Shown here in pieces: positions 8,386-17,239 of a stretch of 64,000 nucleotides of DNA. The translations under genes and the position numbers were made by a program. A model generated the notes under the pieces. It did no database searches. It saw only the letters and a program-made list of their open reading frames with translations, and was not told the origin of the DNA. The DNA lies in the NCBI GenBank assembly GCA_041320695.1, contig JBGGOQ010000003.1, forward strand, positions 226,974 through 290,973, read 5' to 3'. The stretch is from Caldicellulosiruptoraceae bacterium PP1. Its GTDB lineage: Bacteria > Bacillota > Thermoanaerobacteria > Caldicellulosiruptorales > Caldicellulosiruptoraceae. The first letter of the stretch is position 1. Each line of letters opens with the position of its first letter.

Positions 8386-8772
8386 CTAATCACACCTCCC
8401 TTTTGTCAAAATATTAAAAGTTTTTTGAAGAATAATTTGTAGTCTTTCCTCTCTTTTTTCAAGATAAAGGTAACCTATAAGACACTCAAAGGCAGTAGCA
8501 AATTTATAATCAACAATATCAGCATTTTTTGGGATTGTATGAGGTTTTGCATTTCTTCCTTTTTTAGCAATCAGCTTTTCTTCATCATCCAGTTCATCCC
8601 ATAGAGCTCTTATAGCATAAGCTTGATTGGAAGCTTTAACATATTTTATTGACATAATGTGATATTTATGTGGATTAAAATTGGGATATTTTTCAATTAG
8701 CATATCCCTAATAAAAAGCTCATAAACTGCATCTCCAATATAAGCATATGATAATGGATTATATTTAACCAT
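8386..8772 (-). CDS. mrnC: Mini-ribonuclease III
   Basis: 128 residues, the usual length for Mini-III, which is an RNase III catalytic domain without the double-stranded RNA-binding domain. YIGDAVYELFIRD (11-23) carries the catalytic Asp, and ATAFECLIGYLYL (about 92-104) carries the second acidic site. It matures 23S rRNA ends in Bacillus. In many Firmicutes it lies directly upstream of rlmB-yacP-sigH. Here that order is kept, but about 4.2 kb of unrelated genes separate mrnC from thyX-rlmB. Confidence 0.93.
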   Translation of the reverse strand: MVKYNPLSYAYIGDAVYELFIRDMLIEKYPNFNPHKYHIMSIKYVKASNQAYAIRALWDELDDEEKLIAKKGRNAKPHTIPKNADIVDYKFATAFECLIGYLYLEKREERLQIILQKTFNILTKGRCD

Positions 8773-8905
8773 TTAATTCTTCCTCTTTTAGTTTTTTATA
8801 CAAACTCTAATATACATTCTTAAGATATATTTTGCAATAATAAATTGGCTTTTTTTTCAACAAATTAGTTCACAAATTATTCATACATTTAATTAAAAAA
8901 TCCTT

Positions 8906-8911
8906 TATAAT
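8906..8911 (+). promoter_or_regulatory. Possible -10 box of the ABC export operon
   Basis: TATAAT at 8906-8911, about 55 bases before the ATPase start. A convincing -35 is not visible in the A/T-rich upstream DNA. Confidence 0.3.
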
Positions 8912-8966
8912 AGTAATGAGATTATGTATAATTTTTATTGCATTTACCTTTAAGGAGGGATATTTG

Positions 8967-9914
8967 TTGATAAAGGTTGAAAACCTGACTAAAAAATACG
9001 GTCAAAGATATGCTATTAATAATGTTTCTTTTGAAGTAAAGGAAGGAGAAATTTTAGGTTTTTTAGGCCCTAATGGTGCTGGTAAATCTACCACCATGAA
9101 TATTATTACTGGTTACATATCACCAACTGACGGTTCTGTTACTGTTGATGGATTTGATATCTTAGAAAATCCAGAAGAGGTTAAAAAAAGAATCGGCTTT
9201 TTACCAGAGCTGCCACCTCTATATATGGATATGACAGTACAAGAATATTTGGATTTTGTTAGTGATATTAAAAAAGTAAGTCCTAAAGAAAAGAAAATGA
9301 GCATGGAAAAAATTATGGACATTGTTAAAATTGGAGATGTGAGAGGAAGACTTATAAAGAACCTTTCAAAAGGTTATAAGCAAAGAGTAGGTCTTGCTCA
9401 AGCATTAATAGGTAATCCTCCAGTTTTAATACTTGACGAACCTACTGTTGGCTTAGACCCAAAACAGATTATTGAAATAAGATCTGTTATTAAATCTCTT
9501 GGAAAAGAACATACAATAATCTTAAGCTCTCACATACTGCCAGAGGTTAGTGCTGTATGTGAAAGGGTTTTAATTATCAACAAAGGTAAGATTGTAGCAA
9601 GTGACACTCCAGACAATCTTGCTAAAAGACTTATTCATGGTAGCAAGCTACAAGTAAGGATTTTAGGACAGAGGCAAAAGGTAACAAGCCTTTTAGAAAA
9701 GATACCAGGCGTAAAATTTGTTGAATTTGCAGGTATTAAAGAGGAAAATACACTTGATTTCTTAATAGAGGCTGAAAATGATACAGATATTAGAGCTTCA
9801 ATATTCTATGCTATGAGTGATGCTAATCTTCCAATTTTAATGATGAGATCGGTTGACCTTAGCTTAGAGGAGATATTCCTTCAACTTACAACCGAAGAAA
9901 AGGAGGTCTCGTAA
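8967..9914 (+). CDS. ABC transporter ATPase (GldA/CcmA type)
   Basis: 315 residues from TTG 8967, preceded by AAGGAGGG; the frame is open from 8916 but an ATG there has no ribosome binding site. Walker A GPNGAGKST (about 34-42), Q-loop, signature LSKGYKQR (about 133), Walker B LILDEPTVGLD (about 154) and the H-loop SSHILPE are all intact. The C-terminal accessory domain (about 225-310) is that of DrrA/GldA-type exporters. It should energise the permease encoded next, with 4 bases between them. Confidence 0.92.
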   Translation: MIKVENLTKKYGQRYAINNVSFEVKEGEILGFLGPNGAGKSTTMNIITGYISPTDGSVTVDGFDILENPEEVKKRIGFLPELPPLYMDMTVQEYLDFVSDIKKVSPKEKKMSMEKIMDIVKIGDVRGRLIKNLSKGYKQRVGLAQALIGNPPVLILDEPTVGLDPKQIIEIRSVIKSLGKEHTIILSSHILPEVSAVCERVLIINKGKIVASDTPDNLAKRLIHGSKLQVRILGQRQKVTSLLEKIPGVKFVEFAGIKEENTLDFLIEAENDTDIRASIFYAMSDANLPILMMRSVDLSLEEIFLQLTTEEKEVS

Positions 9915-9918
9915 TATC

Positions 9919-10782
9919 ATGTTAGCTGTACTTAAAAAAGAACTTAAACTATACTTTTCAACAACAACTGGTTATATTTTTATGGGTTTCTTTTTGCTGT
10001 TATCTGGATTTTTCTTTGCTGTAAGCAATGTTTTATCTGCTAGTCCGCAATATAGCAGCACTTTAGGAAGTATTACATTTATTTTCTTAATTGCTGTTCC
10101 TATATTAACAATGAGGTTAATAACAGAAGAAGCAAAACAAAAAACAGACCAATTATTACTTACATCACCGCTTACACTTAGTGGTATTGTTGTAGGTAAG
10201 TTTTTAGCAGCTGTGATTGTCTTTTTTATAACATTACTTATTACATGCTTGTTCCCTATTTTACTTAGCTTTTATGGAACTATAGCATTATGGGAAACTG
10301 TTGGTGCTTATGTTGGATTCTTCTTTTTAGGTTGTTCATTTATTGCTGTTGGTTTATTTATTTCATCACTTACAGAAAATCAATTTGTTGCAGCTGTTTC
10401 AACATTTAGTGCTTTACTTTTGGTTTGGGTTATGGATTGGGTGAAATCAGTTTTACCTACTGATAAACTTGCTGGTTTTATATTTGTATTAGCAATTGTT
10501 GTTGGTATTGCTGTTTGGCTATTCTTCACAATTAGAAATATATTTGTAAGTGTTGGGCTTGGACTAATTGGTATTGCGGTTTCTGTATTTGCTTATTTTA
10601 AATACAGTAGCTTTTATGAAAGAATAATTGTTCGTTTTATAGATTGGTTTTCATTAATAAAGAGGTATCAAGAATTTTCTATTGGTATATTTAATTTATC
10701 TTCAGTTGTTTATTATCTAACATTCTGCTTTGCATTTATATTCTTAACAATTAGAGTGTTAGAGAAAAGAAGATGGAGCTAA
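9919..10782 (+). CDS. ABC-2 type permease (GldF-like)
   Basis: 287 residues with six or more membrane helices; begins MLAVLKKELKLYFSTTTGYI, the usual ABC-2 permease entry. LITEEAKQKTDQLLLTSPL (about 74-92) is the conserved cytoplasmic loop of the NosY/GldF group. It forms the membrane part with the preceding ATPase. The next gene begins 14 bases after its stop. In gliding Bacteroidetes, GldA/F/G support motility, but in Firmicutes such operons exist without gliding, and the substrate is unknown. Confidence 0.88.
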   Translation: MLAVLKKELKLYFSTTTGYIFMGFFLLLSGFFFAVSNVLSASPQYSSTLGSITFIFLIAVPILTMRLITEEAKQKTDQLLLTSPLTLSGIVVGKFLAAVIVFFITLLITCLFPILLSFYGTIALWETVGAYVGFFFLGCSFIAVGLFISSLTENQFVAAVSTFSALLLVWVMDWVKSVLPTDKLAGFIFVLAIVVGIAVWLFFTIRNIFVSVGLGLIGIAVSVFAYFKYSSFYERIIVRFIDWFSLIKRYQEFSIGIFNLSSVVYYLTFCFAFIFLTIRVLEKRRWS

Positions 10783-10796
10783 AGGGGGAAAAAAGA

Positions 10797-12248
10797 GTGA
10801 AAGTAGATTTAAATTTTAAGGCTTCATTTAGAAATAGAAAGTTTAAATATGGCGGATATGCTGCTTTGATTACAGCTTTTGTTTTGGTTATTTTAATTGT
10901 TGCAAACCTTCTTGTAAGTCAGATACCCCTAAAGCTTGATATGACACAAAACAAGCTTTACTCACTATCTGACCAAACAATTAAAGCTTTAAAAGATCTT
11001 AAGAAAGATATTACAATTTATGCTTTATATGCAACTGGCAACGAAAATGAGATAGTTAATCAATTTTTGAAAAAGTATGAGGATTCATCAAAAAGGATTT
11101 CAATAAAATATATTGATCCATATAAAAATCCAGGACTTGTAAAACAATATGATAAGTCTGGTGCTGGAATTGATGAAGGTTCACTTATTGTTGTAAGCGG
11201 TAGCAAGTTCAGAGTTATTGGTAAATACGATATGATTGAATACAATGTTGATAATACAACAGGTCAAACTAACGTCACAGGCCTTAAACTTGAACAGCTT
11301 TTAACACCTGCTATATTATATGTAACTTCAGATACAAACCCTGTTTTATATGAACTTCAGGGACATGGTGAAGATACAATAATTAAGCTTGGTGTATCAA
11401 GTGATTTTGAATCAGCTAATTTTGAGATTAAGGACCTTAATTTACTTACATCTGGTAAGGTTCCAGATGATGCTACTGCAGTAGTTGTTATTTCCCCAAA
11501 AAACGACCTTACTGATAAAGAAACAACAATACTAAAAAACTACTTCTCTAAAGGTGGAAGAGCACTATTCTTAATGGATGTTGTTAGCAATAAGCTCAAT
11601 AATTTCAATAAAATATTTGAAAGTTTTGGCATTAACCTTGCTCAAGGCGTTGTGATGGAAGGGGATAATAATAACAATGCCGGAAATCCAATATGGATAC
11701 TTCCAAAGCTTGAATCGCATGAAATTGTAGACCCAATAAGTTCAAGCAATATGTATGTTTTATTCCCTGGTTCACAAGCAATTACAGAAGCAAAGTTAAA
11801 GAAAAGAACTCTTACAATAGAAAATCTATTAACTACAACTAATAATTCTTGGTTGAGAACTAACCTTAAAGATAATTCATTAACAAAAGGTAAAGATGAC
11901 AAATCAGGTCCATTTGCATTAGCAGTTGCTGTTACTGACAAAGCTCAAGGATTAAATAATATGTTAAAGCCAAAGGATGCAAAGATTGTTGTTATGGCAA
12001 GTGCAGTATTTTTGAATGAACAATACTCAAAACAGGTTCCTGGCAACTTAAACCTTGTTGTCAACAGTCTAAATTGGTTACAAGAAAAGAAAACCGATAT
12101 TCAAATTGCTTCAAAGGATTTAACAATTGAAAGATTAAACATTAGCACAACACAGTCTTTAATAGTATCTGGGATTGCTGTTATTGTAATACCAGTAATT
12201 ATATTCTTAGCTGGTCTTAGTGTATGGCTGAGGAGGAGACATCTATGA
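10797..12248 (+). CDS. GldG-like extracytoplasmic ABC component
   Basis: 483 residues from GTG 10797, which has AAAGGGGG 8 bases upstream; an upstream ATG at 10773 lacks a site and overlaps the permease. One membrane helix at about 18-40, a long outside domain beginning KLDMTQNKLYSLSDQTIKALKDL (typical of GldG/DUF4350-like proteins), and a second membrane helix near the C terminus with a basic end (RRRHL). It probably acts with the ATPase and permease as an exported or substrate-handling subunit. The stop overlaps the next start (ATGA). Confidence 0.85.
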   Translation: MKVDLNFKASFRNRKFKYGGYAALITAFVLVILIVANLLVSQIPLKLDMTQNKLYSLSDQTIKALKDLKKDITIYALYATGNENEIVNQFLKKYEDSSKRISIKYIDPYKNPGLVKQYDKSGAGIDEGSLIVVSGSKFRVIGKYDMIEYNVDNTTGQTNVTGLKLEQLLTPAILYVTSDTNPVLYELQGHGEDTIIKLGVSSDFESANFEIKDLNLLTSGKVPDDATAVVVISPKNDLTDKETTILKNYFSKGGRALFLMDVVSNKLNNFNKIFESFGINLAQGVVMEGDNNNNAGNPIWILPKLESHEIVDPISSSNMYVLFPGSQAITEAKLKKRTLTIENLLTTTNNSWLRTNLKDNSLTKGKDDKSGPFALAVAVTDKAQGLNNMLKPKDAKIVVMASAVFLNEQYSKQVPGNLNLVVNSLNWLQEKKTDIQIASKDLTIERLNISTTQSLIVSGIAVIVIPVIIFLAGLSVWLRRRHL

Positions 12249-13666
12249 AGAAAACTTACAGGCTTATTGCTGCATTTGCTGTATTACTTGTTTTAGTTGG
12301 TGCATACATTTATGTTTTAAAGCATCCTAAGAAAGAAGCTACAAATAAAACACAACCTTCAAATTCTGTTCAAATACTTAAGAAAAATAAAGATGACATT
12401 GTAAAGGTTACTTTAGATGCTGATGGAACAGTTTTGACACTTTATAAGCAAAACGGCAAATGGTTAGCAAATAATATTAAAAACCCTGACTTTTTAAACC
12501 AAGATAAGATTGATGATATTGTTTTCACATTTTCAAGCCTTTTTGCTGAAAATGTAGTTGAAAGTAATCCAAAAGATTTATCAAAGTATGGTTTGCAAAC
12601 ACCTTTTGTTATTGGACAAGCAACATATAAAGATGGTTCAAAAGTGACATTATTATTAGGAGACAAAACAGCTGTTGGTAATACCTTTTATCTAATGAAG
12701 GATGGGGATAAAAGAGTATTTACTGTTTGGCAAAATATTGGTGATAATCTTATGACAAAACTAAACAGCTTGTTTACTGTAAGTTTACCTGAGCTTACAT
12801 CAGATGAAATTCAATATATCAAAATTGTAAAAAAAGGTGAAAAAACTCTCGAATTAGTAAGAGAGGATGACACAAAGGCAAAAGATAAGCCTTATGATAT
12901 TGGTAGTATATGGTTTTTAGCTCAACCTTATAGTGAGAAAAGAGCAGCTTCCTCCCAAGATTTATCGAGTGTAATTGAGAGTATTGCAAATATTACTCCT
13001 GAGGAAGTTGTTGAAGCAACATATGATTTTAAAAAATATGGCCTTGACAATCCTGTTGCAGAACTTATTGTAAAAGACAAAGAGAAAACCCTTGATATTA
13101 TGATAGGTAATGCTAAAGATAGTGATTACACATATTTAAAACAAAGAAATTCAAATATTATTTATACTATAAGCAATTCTAATATTGACTTTTTAAGAAC
13201 CACAACACCTTTTAAAGTAGCTGATAAGTTTGCTTTTATTGCAAATATAGATTATGTTAAGAAGATTGAGATATCGCATGGTAATAAAACACATGTGATA
13301 ACACAAGATAGAAAACTTGTGAAGAAAGCAAAGAGTGCAGATGAACAAGATGAATATCAATCAACCTTTAAAGTAGATGGTAAAAAGATTGATGAAGATC
13401 TCTTTAGAAAATTTTATCAAATTTTGGTTGGTATCTTAGTTGATGGTGAAAATGATAAAAAGCCATCCGGTGAGGCTGACTATACTTTGAAGTATTATTT
13501 TTCAAATGGTAATACTGACATAGTTAAATTTATACCTTATAATGATGATTTCTATATTGTTGATAAGAATGGACATACTGATTTTGTTTCATCAAAAGAA
13601 CAAATGGTAAGAATGTATCAAGACCTCGAAAACTTAATTGTCGGCAAGTTTAAGCCACTTGACTAG
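12245..13666 (+). CDS. DUF4340 membrane-anchored protein of the ABC operon
   Basis: 473 residues from ATG 12245, with GAGGAGGAG upstream. An N-terminal membrane anchor (about 5-25) is followed by an extracytoplasmic part containing two DUF4340-like repeats: KVTLDADGTVLTLYKQNGKWLA and later YKDGSKVTLLLGD... / ELIVKDKEKTLDIMIGN. DUF4340 genes routinely follow gldG-like genes, so it is taken as part of the same complex; molecular role unknown. Last gene of the operon, with a strong terminator at 13708. Confidence 0.85.
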   Translation: MKKTYRLIAAFAVLLVLVGAYIYVLKHPKKEATNKTQPSNSVQILKKNKDDIVKVTLDADGTVLTLYKQNGKWLANNIKNPDFLNQDKIDDIVFTFSSLFAENVVESNPKDLSKYGLQTPFVIGQATYKDGSKVTLLLGDKTAVGNTFYLMKDGDKRVFTVWQNIGDNLMTKLNSLFTVSLPELTSDEIQYIKIVKKGEKTLELVREDDTKAKDKPYDIGSIWFLAQPYSEKRAASSQDLSSVIESIANITPEEVVEATYDFKKYGLDNPVAELIVKDKEKTLDIMIGNAKDSDYTYLKQRNSNIIYTISNSNIDFLRTTTPFKVADKFAFIANIDYVKKIEISHGNKTHVITQDRKLVKKAKSADEQDEYQSTFKVDGKKIDEDLFRKFYQILVGILVDGENDKKPSGEADYTLKYYFSNGNTDIVKFIPYNDDFYIVDKNGHTDFVSSKEQMVRMYQDLENLIVGKFKPLD

Positions 13667-13707
13667 TTTAAAAAAAAATAGTTTTTAGTTATTCTTGTTG
13701 TTATATA

Positions 13708-13754
13708 AAATGAGAGGGTGTCCCAAAAGATTATTGAGCACCCTCTCATTTTTT
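13708..13754 (+). terminator. Terminator of the ABC operon (possibly bidirectional)
   Basis: Perfect 13-bp stem AAATGAGAGGGTG (13708-13720) / CACCCTCTCATTT (13739-13751), ending in a T-run. It may also stop transcripts of the convergent decarboxylase gene. The loop begins TCCCAAAA, which with the arm gives GGGTGTCCCAAAA, like many insertion-sequence ends. Confidence 0.85.
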
Positions 13755-13825
13755 ATCTATTGATGATTTTTTCCATAAGTAATTTAGTAGTTTTTGCAAA
13801 CTTCTAATTTGATGAGTTTAATCTT

Positions 13826-15286
13826 TTAGTCTTCTCCACCAAGGACTCTAATATAGTCAACGTATGGGTCTGCAGTTCCTTGGAGTTGGCAGTCCTCTTC
13901 TTTTAGCATTTTTATATAATCAACCAAATCCTTTGTAATTCTTTCACCAGGTAATATAAGTGGTATCCCTGGAGGATAAGCCATAACCATTTCACCTGAA
14001 ATTTCACCAACAGCATTTTCCAGACGAACTGTCTTCTTCTGACTGTAAAATGCATCACGTGGAGACACAATAACCTGTGGAGAATGTGGCACTATTGTTG
14101 ATGTTTTTATTTCTTTAACACCAAGTTTTTTTGACATATCCTTTAATGCTTCAATTAGTTTTTCTAGGCTTTCTTGTGTGTCTCCAAGTGAAATTATTGC
14201 AAGGATATTATATAGGTCTGACATTTCAACTTGAATATTATATTGCTCTCTTAATATCCTTTCAGCTTCATAACCTGTAATACCGAGTTTTCTTACATTA
14301 ATACCAAGCTTTGTTTCATCAAAGTCATAAACACCTGGTGTTCCAATAAGCTCTTTACCAAAAGCATAAAGACCTTCAATTTTATTTATCTCATCTCTTG
14401 CCATTCTTGAAAGTCTAAGTGTCTCTTCAAGCATCTCTTCACCATAAATAGCAAGCTGCTTTCTTGCAACATCAAGAGAGCACATGAGGATATATGATGA
14501 ACTTGTTGTCATAGTAAGATTTAATGTTTGTTTTACTGCCTCTGGATGAATTTTATGTCCTCTTAAAAGTAGTGCTGAGCTTTGTGTAAGTGATCCACCT
14601 GTCTTATGTGTAGATACAGCACTCATGTCTGCTCCAACTTCCATAGCAGTAAGCGGAAAATCGTTATGAAATCCCATATGAGCTCCATGTGCTTCATCAA
14701 CAAGCACTGCCATACCAAATTTGTGAGCAGTTCTTGTTATTGATTTTAAGTCACTTGCTACACCATAATAAGTAGGGTTTATTACAAATACTGCTTTTGC
14801 ATAAGGGTGCTTAACAATAGCCTTTTTTACATTATCTATTGTAACCCCCATAGCAACACCAATATCATTGTTTATCTCCGGCTGAACATAAACAGGAATG
14901 GCCCCGCTTAAAATAATACCACCAAAAGCACTTTTATGAGCATTACGAGGCAATATTACTTCATCACCTGGCTCACATGCAGCCATTATCATTGCTTGGA
15001 CGCCTGATGTTGTCCCATTTACAAGAAAATAAGCATACTGTGCATCAAAGGCACTTGCAAAAAGTTTTTCGGCTTCATAGATAACACCAATTGGATTATT
15101 TGCGTTGTCCAAGTCTTCCATGCCATTTAAGTCCATTAGCATTACATTTTCGCCAACAAATTCTGTAAACTCCTTAAGACCATTACCATGTTTATGCCCT
15201 GGAACATGGAATGGGACAACCTTTCTCTCAATATGTCTTTTCACAGCATCAAATAAGGGGGTTTTGCTCTGATCTTCTTTAGTCAC
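13826..15286 (-). CDS. speA: Orn/Lys/Arg decarboxylase (SpeA-like, fold type I PLP)
   Basis: 486 residues, matching B. subtilis-type SpeA, shorter than the enterobacterial inducible decarboxylases because the N-terminal wing is missing. PFHVPGHKHGNG (25-36) is the family opening; DEAHGAH (about 197-203) has the cofactor-binding Asp and STHKTGGSLTQSS (about 225) the PLP lysine. The C-terminal domain has YPPGIPLILPGE. It probably decarboxylates arginine to agmatine for polyamines; lysine is an alternative. GTG start at 15286 with GGAGG about 11 bases upstream. Stands alone, convergent with the ABC operon. Confidence 0.9.
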   Translation of the reverse strand: MTKEDQSKTPLFDAVKRHIERKVVPFHVPGHKHGNGLKEFTEFVGENVMLMDLNGMEDLDNANNPIGVIYEAEKLFASAFDAQYAYFLVNGTTSGVQAMIMAACEPGDEVILPRNAHKSAFGGIILSGAIPVYVQPEINNDIGVAMGVTIDNVKKAIVKHPYAKAVFVINPTYYGVASDLKSITRTAHKFGMAVLVDEAHGAHMGFHNDFPLTAMEVGADMSAVSTHKTGGSLTQSSALLLRGHKIHPEAVKQTLNLTMTTSSSYILMCSLDVARKQLAIYGEEMLEETLRLSRMARDEINKIEGLYAFGKELIGTPGVYDFDETKLGINVRKLGITGYEAERILREQYNIQVEMSDLYNILAIISLGDTQESLEKLIEALKDMSKKLGVKEIKTSTIVPHSPQVIVSPRDAFYSQKKTVRLENAVGEISGEMVMAYPPGIPLILPGERITKDLVDYIKMLKEEDCQLQGTADPYVDYIRVLGGED

Positions 15287-15364
15287 CTTTTATTAATCCT
15301 CCACCTAAAAAATTTCTTCCACTGATTGATTATTATATCACAGTAGAGAATTTTTAAAAGATAT

Positions 15365-16021
15365 TTATTCAAAAAAAATCCTCTTTATACCCTTAATTAT
15401 ATAAATTTCTGTTATTAGCTCATTAATGTTTGTGTTTTCTGGTATTGCTATTGTATATGATATTTTTTCTGTATTATTTTGATATTCTTCAACATTAACA
15501 TCTTTGATTGTTATTGACAGCATTTCAAAAATTGAGGATATTTTTTGTATATTCTCTTTCATCCCTTCCCCTTCAATAGAAAGCTTTTTAAGAACCCCTT
15601 TTGAAATAAATTTAATCTCTATCTTTTTTAAAAATATTAATGTAAGATAAACAGCAATAAATGTGATTATGGCACCTTGATAATATCCAATTCCTATTGC
15701 AAGTCCTATACAAGATACTGCCCAAAGTGTTGCTGCTGTTGTAAGTCCTTTTACTGTTACCCCATCCTTTATGATTGTGCCAGCACCCAAAAAACCGATA
15801 CCAGATATAACCTGGGCACCTAATCTTGCAACATCAATTTGTGTTTTTGGTGGATAATAAGTTTTAAAGATATACAACGATGTCATCATAACTAATGTAG
15901 AACCAACGCATACCAAAATATGAGTTCTAAAGCCTGCTGGTCTATGCACATTTTCCCTTTCAACACCAATCAATCCACCTATAATAATTGCCAATACAAT
16001 TTTAATTAATTCTTCTATCAT
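15365..16021 (-). CDS. MgtC/SapB-family membrane protein
   Basis: 218 residues. The N-terminal half has four to five membrane helices with the MgtC core GGLIGVERE (17-25), RTHILVCVGST (32-42) and GIGFLGAGTII (about 73-83). The C-terminal 75 residues are soluble and resemble an ACT-like domain found in longer members. In other bacteria MgtC proteins affect magnesium limitation survival and F-type ATP synthase, but many paralogues are uncharacterised. Start ATG with a weak GGTGA site. Confidence 0.88.
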   Translation of the reverse strand: MIEELIKIVLAIIIGGLIGVERENVHRPAGFRTHILVCVGSTLVMMTSLYIFKTYYPPKTQIDVARLGAQVISGIGFLGAGTIIKDGVTVKGLTTAATLWAVSCIGLAIGIGYYQGAIITFIAVYLTLIFLKKIEIKFISKGVLKKLSIEGEGMKENIQKISSIFEMLSITIKDVNVEEYQNNTEKISYTIAIPENTNINELITEIYIIKGIKRIFFE

Positions 16022-16078
16022 GCGTATTCACCAAAAAATAATAGTATAAGATTATTATAATAATTATATGAAAAAATT

Positions 16079-16114
16079 AAAGGGATTGTGAAAGATATCT
16101 CCCACAATCCCTTT
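16079..16114 (-). terminator. Intrinsic terminator after the coat-like gene
   Basis: 12-bp perfect stem AAAGGGATTGTG (16079-16090) / CACAATCCCTTT (16103-16114), followed on the minus strand by AATTTTTTC. Ends the gene at 16129-16533 and separates it from the mgtC-like gene. Confidence 0.85.
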
Positions 16115-16128
16115 TCATCTTCTGTTTG

Positions 16129-16533
16129 TTATACAGCGTTGTGAACAAATGCAACAATCTTTTTACAAGGAATATCAACAACTGAGCCAAGACCGCAAAA
16201 TCTTCTCTTTCTTGGGCAACATCTATCTCTTCTTCTGTGTCCGCAATGACGGTCTCTATCTCGGTCTCCATCAAAATCATCAAAGTCTAAATCTTCATCC
16301 CACATTCTTGTATGGTACATTATTGGATCATCTGGTGGTGTTCCCATGCTAACAATTAACCTTGCAAACTTTGGTGTAACTAATGCTAACACTCCAGTAA
16401 ATCCACTACCGCTTTCCCCGCCACTTTCAGTAAATATTGTAACTGTTTCTCCTAAAAATCTTCTCATATGTTCACAGATATCACGATGCCCGCCATGTTC
16501 GCCGCCAACAAAGCCTTCAAATTCTTCAGACAT
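16129..16533 (-). CDS. Small uncharacterised protein, possibly spore-coat related
   Basis: 134 residues. I do not recognise a named family with certainty. Residues 20-65 look like a small beta-rich domain (ICEHMRRFLGETVTIFTESG, then GFTGVLALVTPKFARLI). Residues 80-115 form an unusual charge block, first Asp-rich (DLDFDDFDGDRDRDR) and then Arg/Cys-rich with CC and several single Cys. Small Cys- and charge-rich proteins with such domains are frequent among clostridial coat or exosporium proteins; that role is an inference. It has an excellent AGGAGGT site, but this is buried in a 12-bp hairpin (16539-16590). Confidence 0.7.
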   Translation of the reverse strand: MSEEFEGFVGGEHGGHRDICEHMRRFLGETVTIFTESGGESGSGFTGVLALVTPKFARLIVSMGTPPDDPIMYHTRMWDEDLDFDDFDGDRDRDRHCGHRRRDRCCPRKRRFCGLGSVVDIPCKKIVAFVHNAV

Positions 16534-16538
16534 ATACT

Positions 16539-16590
16539 AAACCTCCTATATTGGTTTTCCTATTAACATAATATGTCTTATAGGAGGTTT
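16539..16590 (-). promoter_or_regulatory. Hairpin sequestering the ribosome binding site
   Basis: Perfect 12-bp inverted repeat AAACCTCCTATA (16539-16550) / TATAGGAGGTTT (16579-16590), 28-base loop. In the minus-strand RNA the 3' arm is the AGGAGGT ribosome binding site of the 16533 gene and the 5' arm is an exact anti-Shine-Dalgarno. No U-run follows on that strand, so it is not a simple terminator. Confidence 0.7.
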
Positions 16591-16602
16591 TGTTACCATA
16601 AG

Positions 16603-17178
16603 TTAGCTACCAAAATCCTCTATAATCTTTATTGCTTGTTCATAAGTGTCTACTACTATTCCATTTTTTAAATCTTCAATTTGTTTATTGCTGAGGTTTT
16701 TTATGTCAATTGGTGTAATAAGTTTTAATGTTTCTCCATCACGCGGTTGAGAATAAAAAATAGCTACTCTATCATCTTTTATTGAAATAATAAAATGGTT
16801 AGGACAAAGGCCATCAAAAACCCTGCTAAGTATTACATAGTTAGGGCTATAATGCTCTAATGTCCAACCTCTATATATTTTTTGTATATCTGTTTTATAA
16901 AGCCCTATATATTCTGGATCAAAATATGACTGTTCCTCAACAATATGCCCACACTTTTTAAAATACTTACGCAAAACCAACACTGTATCATTATTTATTT
17001 TTTGAAGTGTTGATTTGTTTGCAATATTGGCTATTTCTGTTATATTTTTGCCTTTTAGCTCATCACGAGTTTTTATTTGTTTACTATTAATAGTAAATGT
17101 ATATCCAATTGCGAATGACACAATAAAAATCACAATTAAAAAAGCGGTAAAAATAAAGGATTTAAAGTAAGTTCTCAT
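16603..17178 (-). CDS. BofC C-terminal-domain-like membrane protein
   Basis: 191 residues. A membrane anchor (about 8-28) precedes an extracytoplasmic domain. TLEHYSPNYVILSRVFDGLCPNHFI (about 101-125) and GIVVDTYEQAIKIIEDF at the end match the bypass-of-forespore-C C-terminal domain (beta strands, then a heel helix). In Bacillus, BofC acts in the intermembrane space and restrains SpoIVB signalling to sigma-K; the clostridial homologues are less clear. ATG with GGAGG 7 bases upstream. Lies 61 bases after yebC, likely the same transcript. Confidence 0.75.
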   Translation of the reverse strand: MRTYFKSFIFTAFLIVIFIVSFAIGYTFTINSKQIKTRDELKGKNITEIANIANKSTLQKINNDTVLVLRKYFKKCGHIVEEQSYFDPEYIGLYKTDIQKIYRGWTLEHYSPNYVILSRVFDGLCPNHFIISIKDDRVAIFYSQPRDGETLKLITPIDIKNLSNKQIEDLKNGIVVDTYEQAIKIIEDFGS

Positions 17179-17239
17179 GGAAAGCCTCCATGTTTTTTTA
17201 TTACTATTATTCCCTTATTTTTCACCGCTATACATAAAC

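Noticed and set aside
8967..13666. Calling the ABC operon a gliding motility system
   Set aside because: Gld-like ABC modules are widespread in non-gliding Firmicutes; no other gld genes are present.
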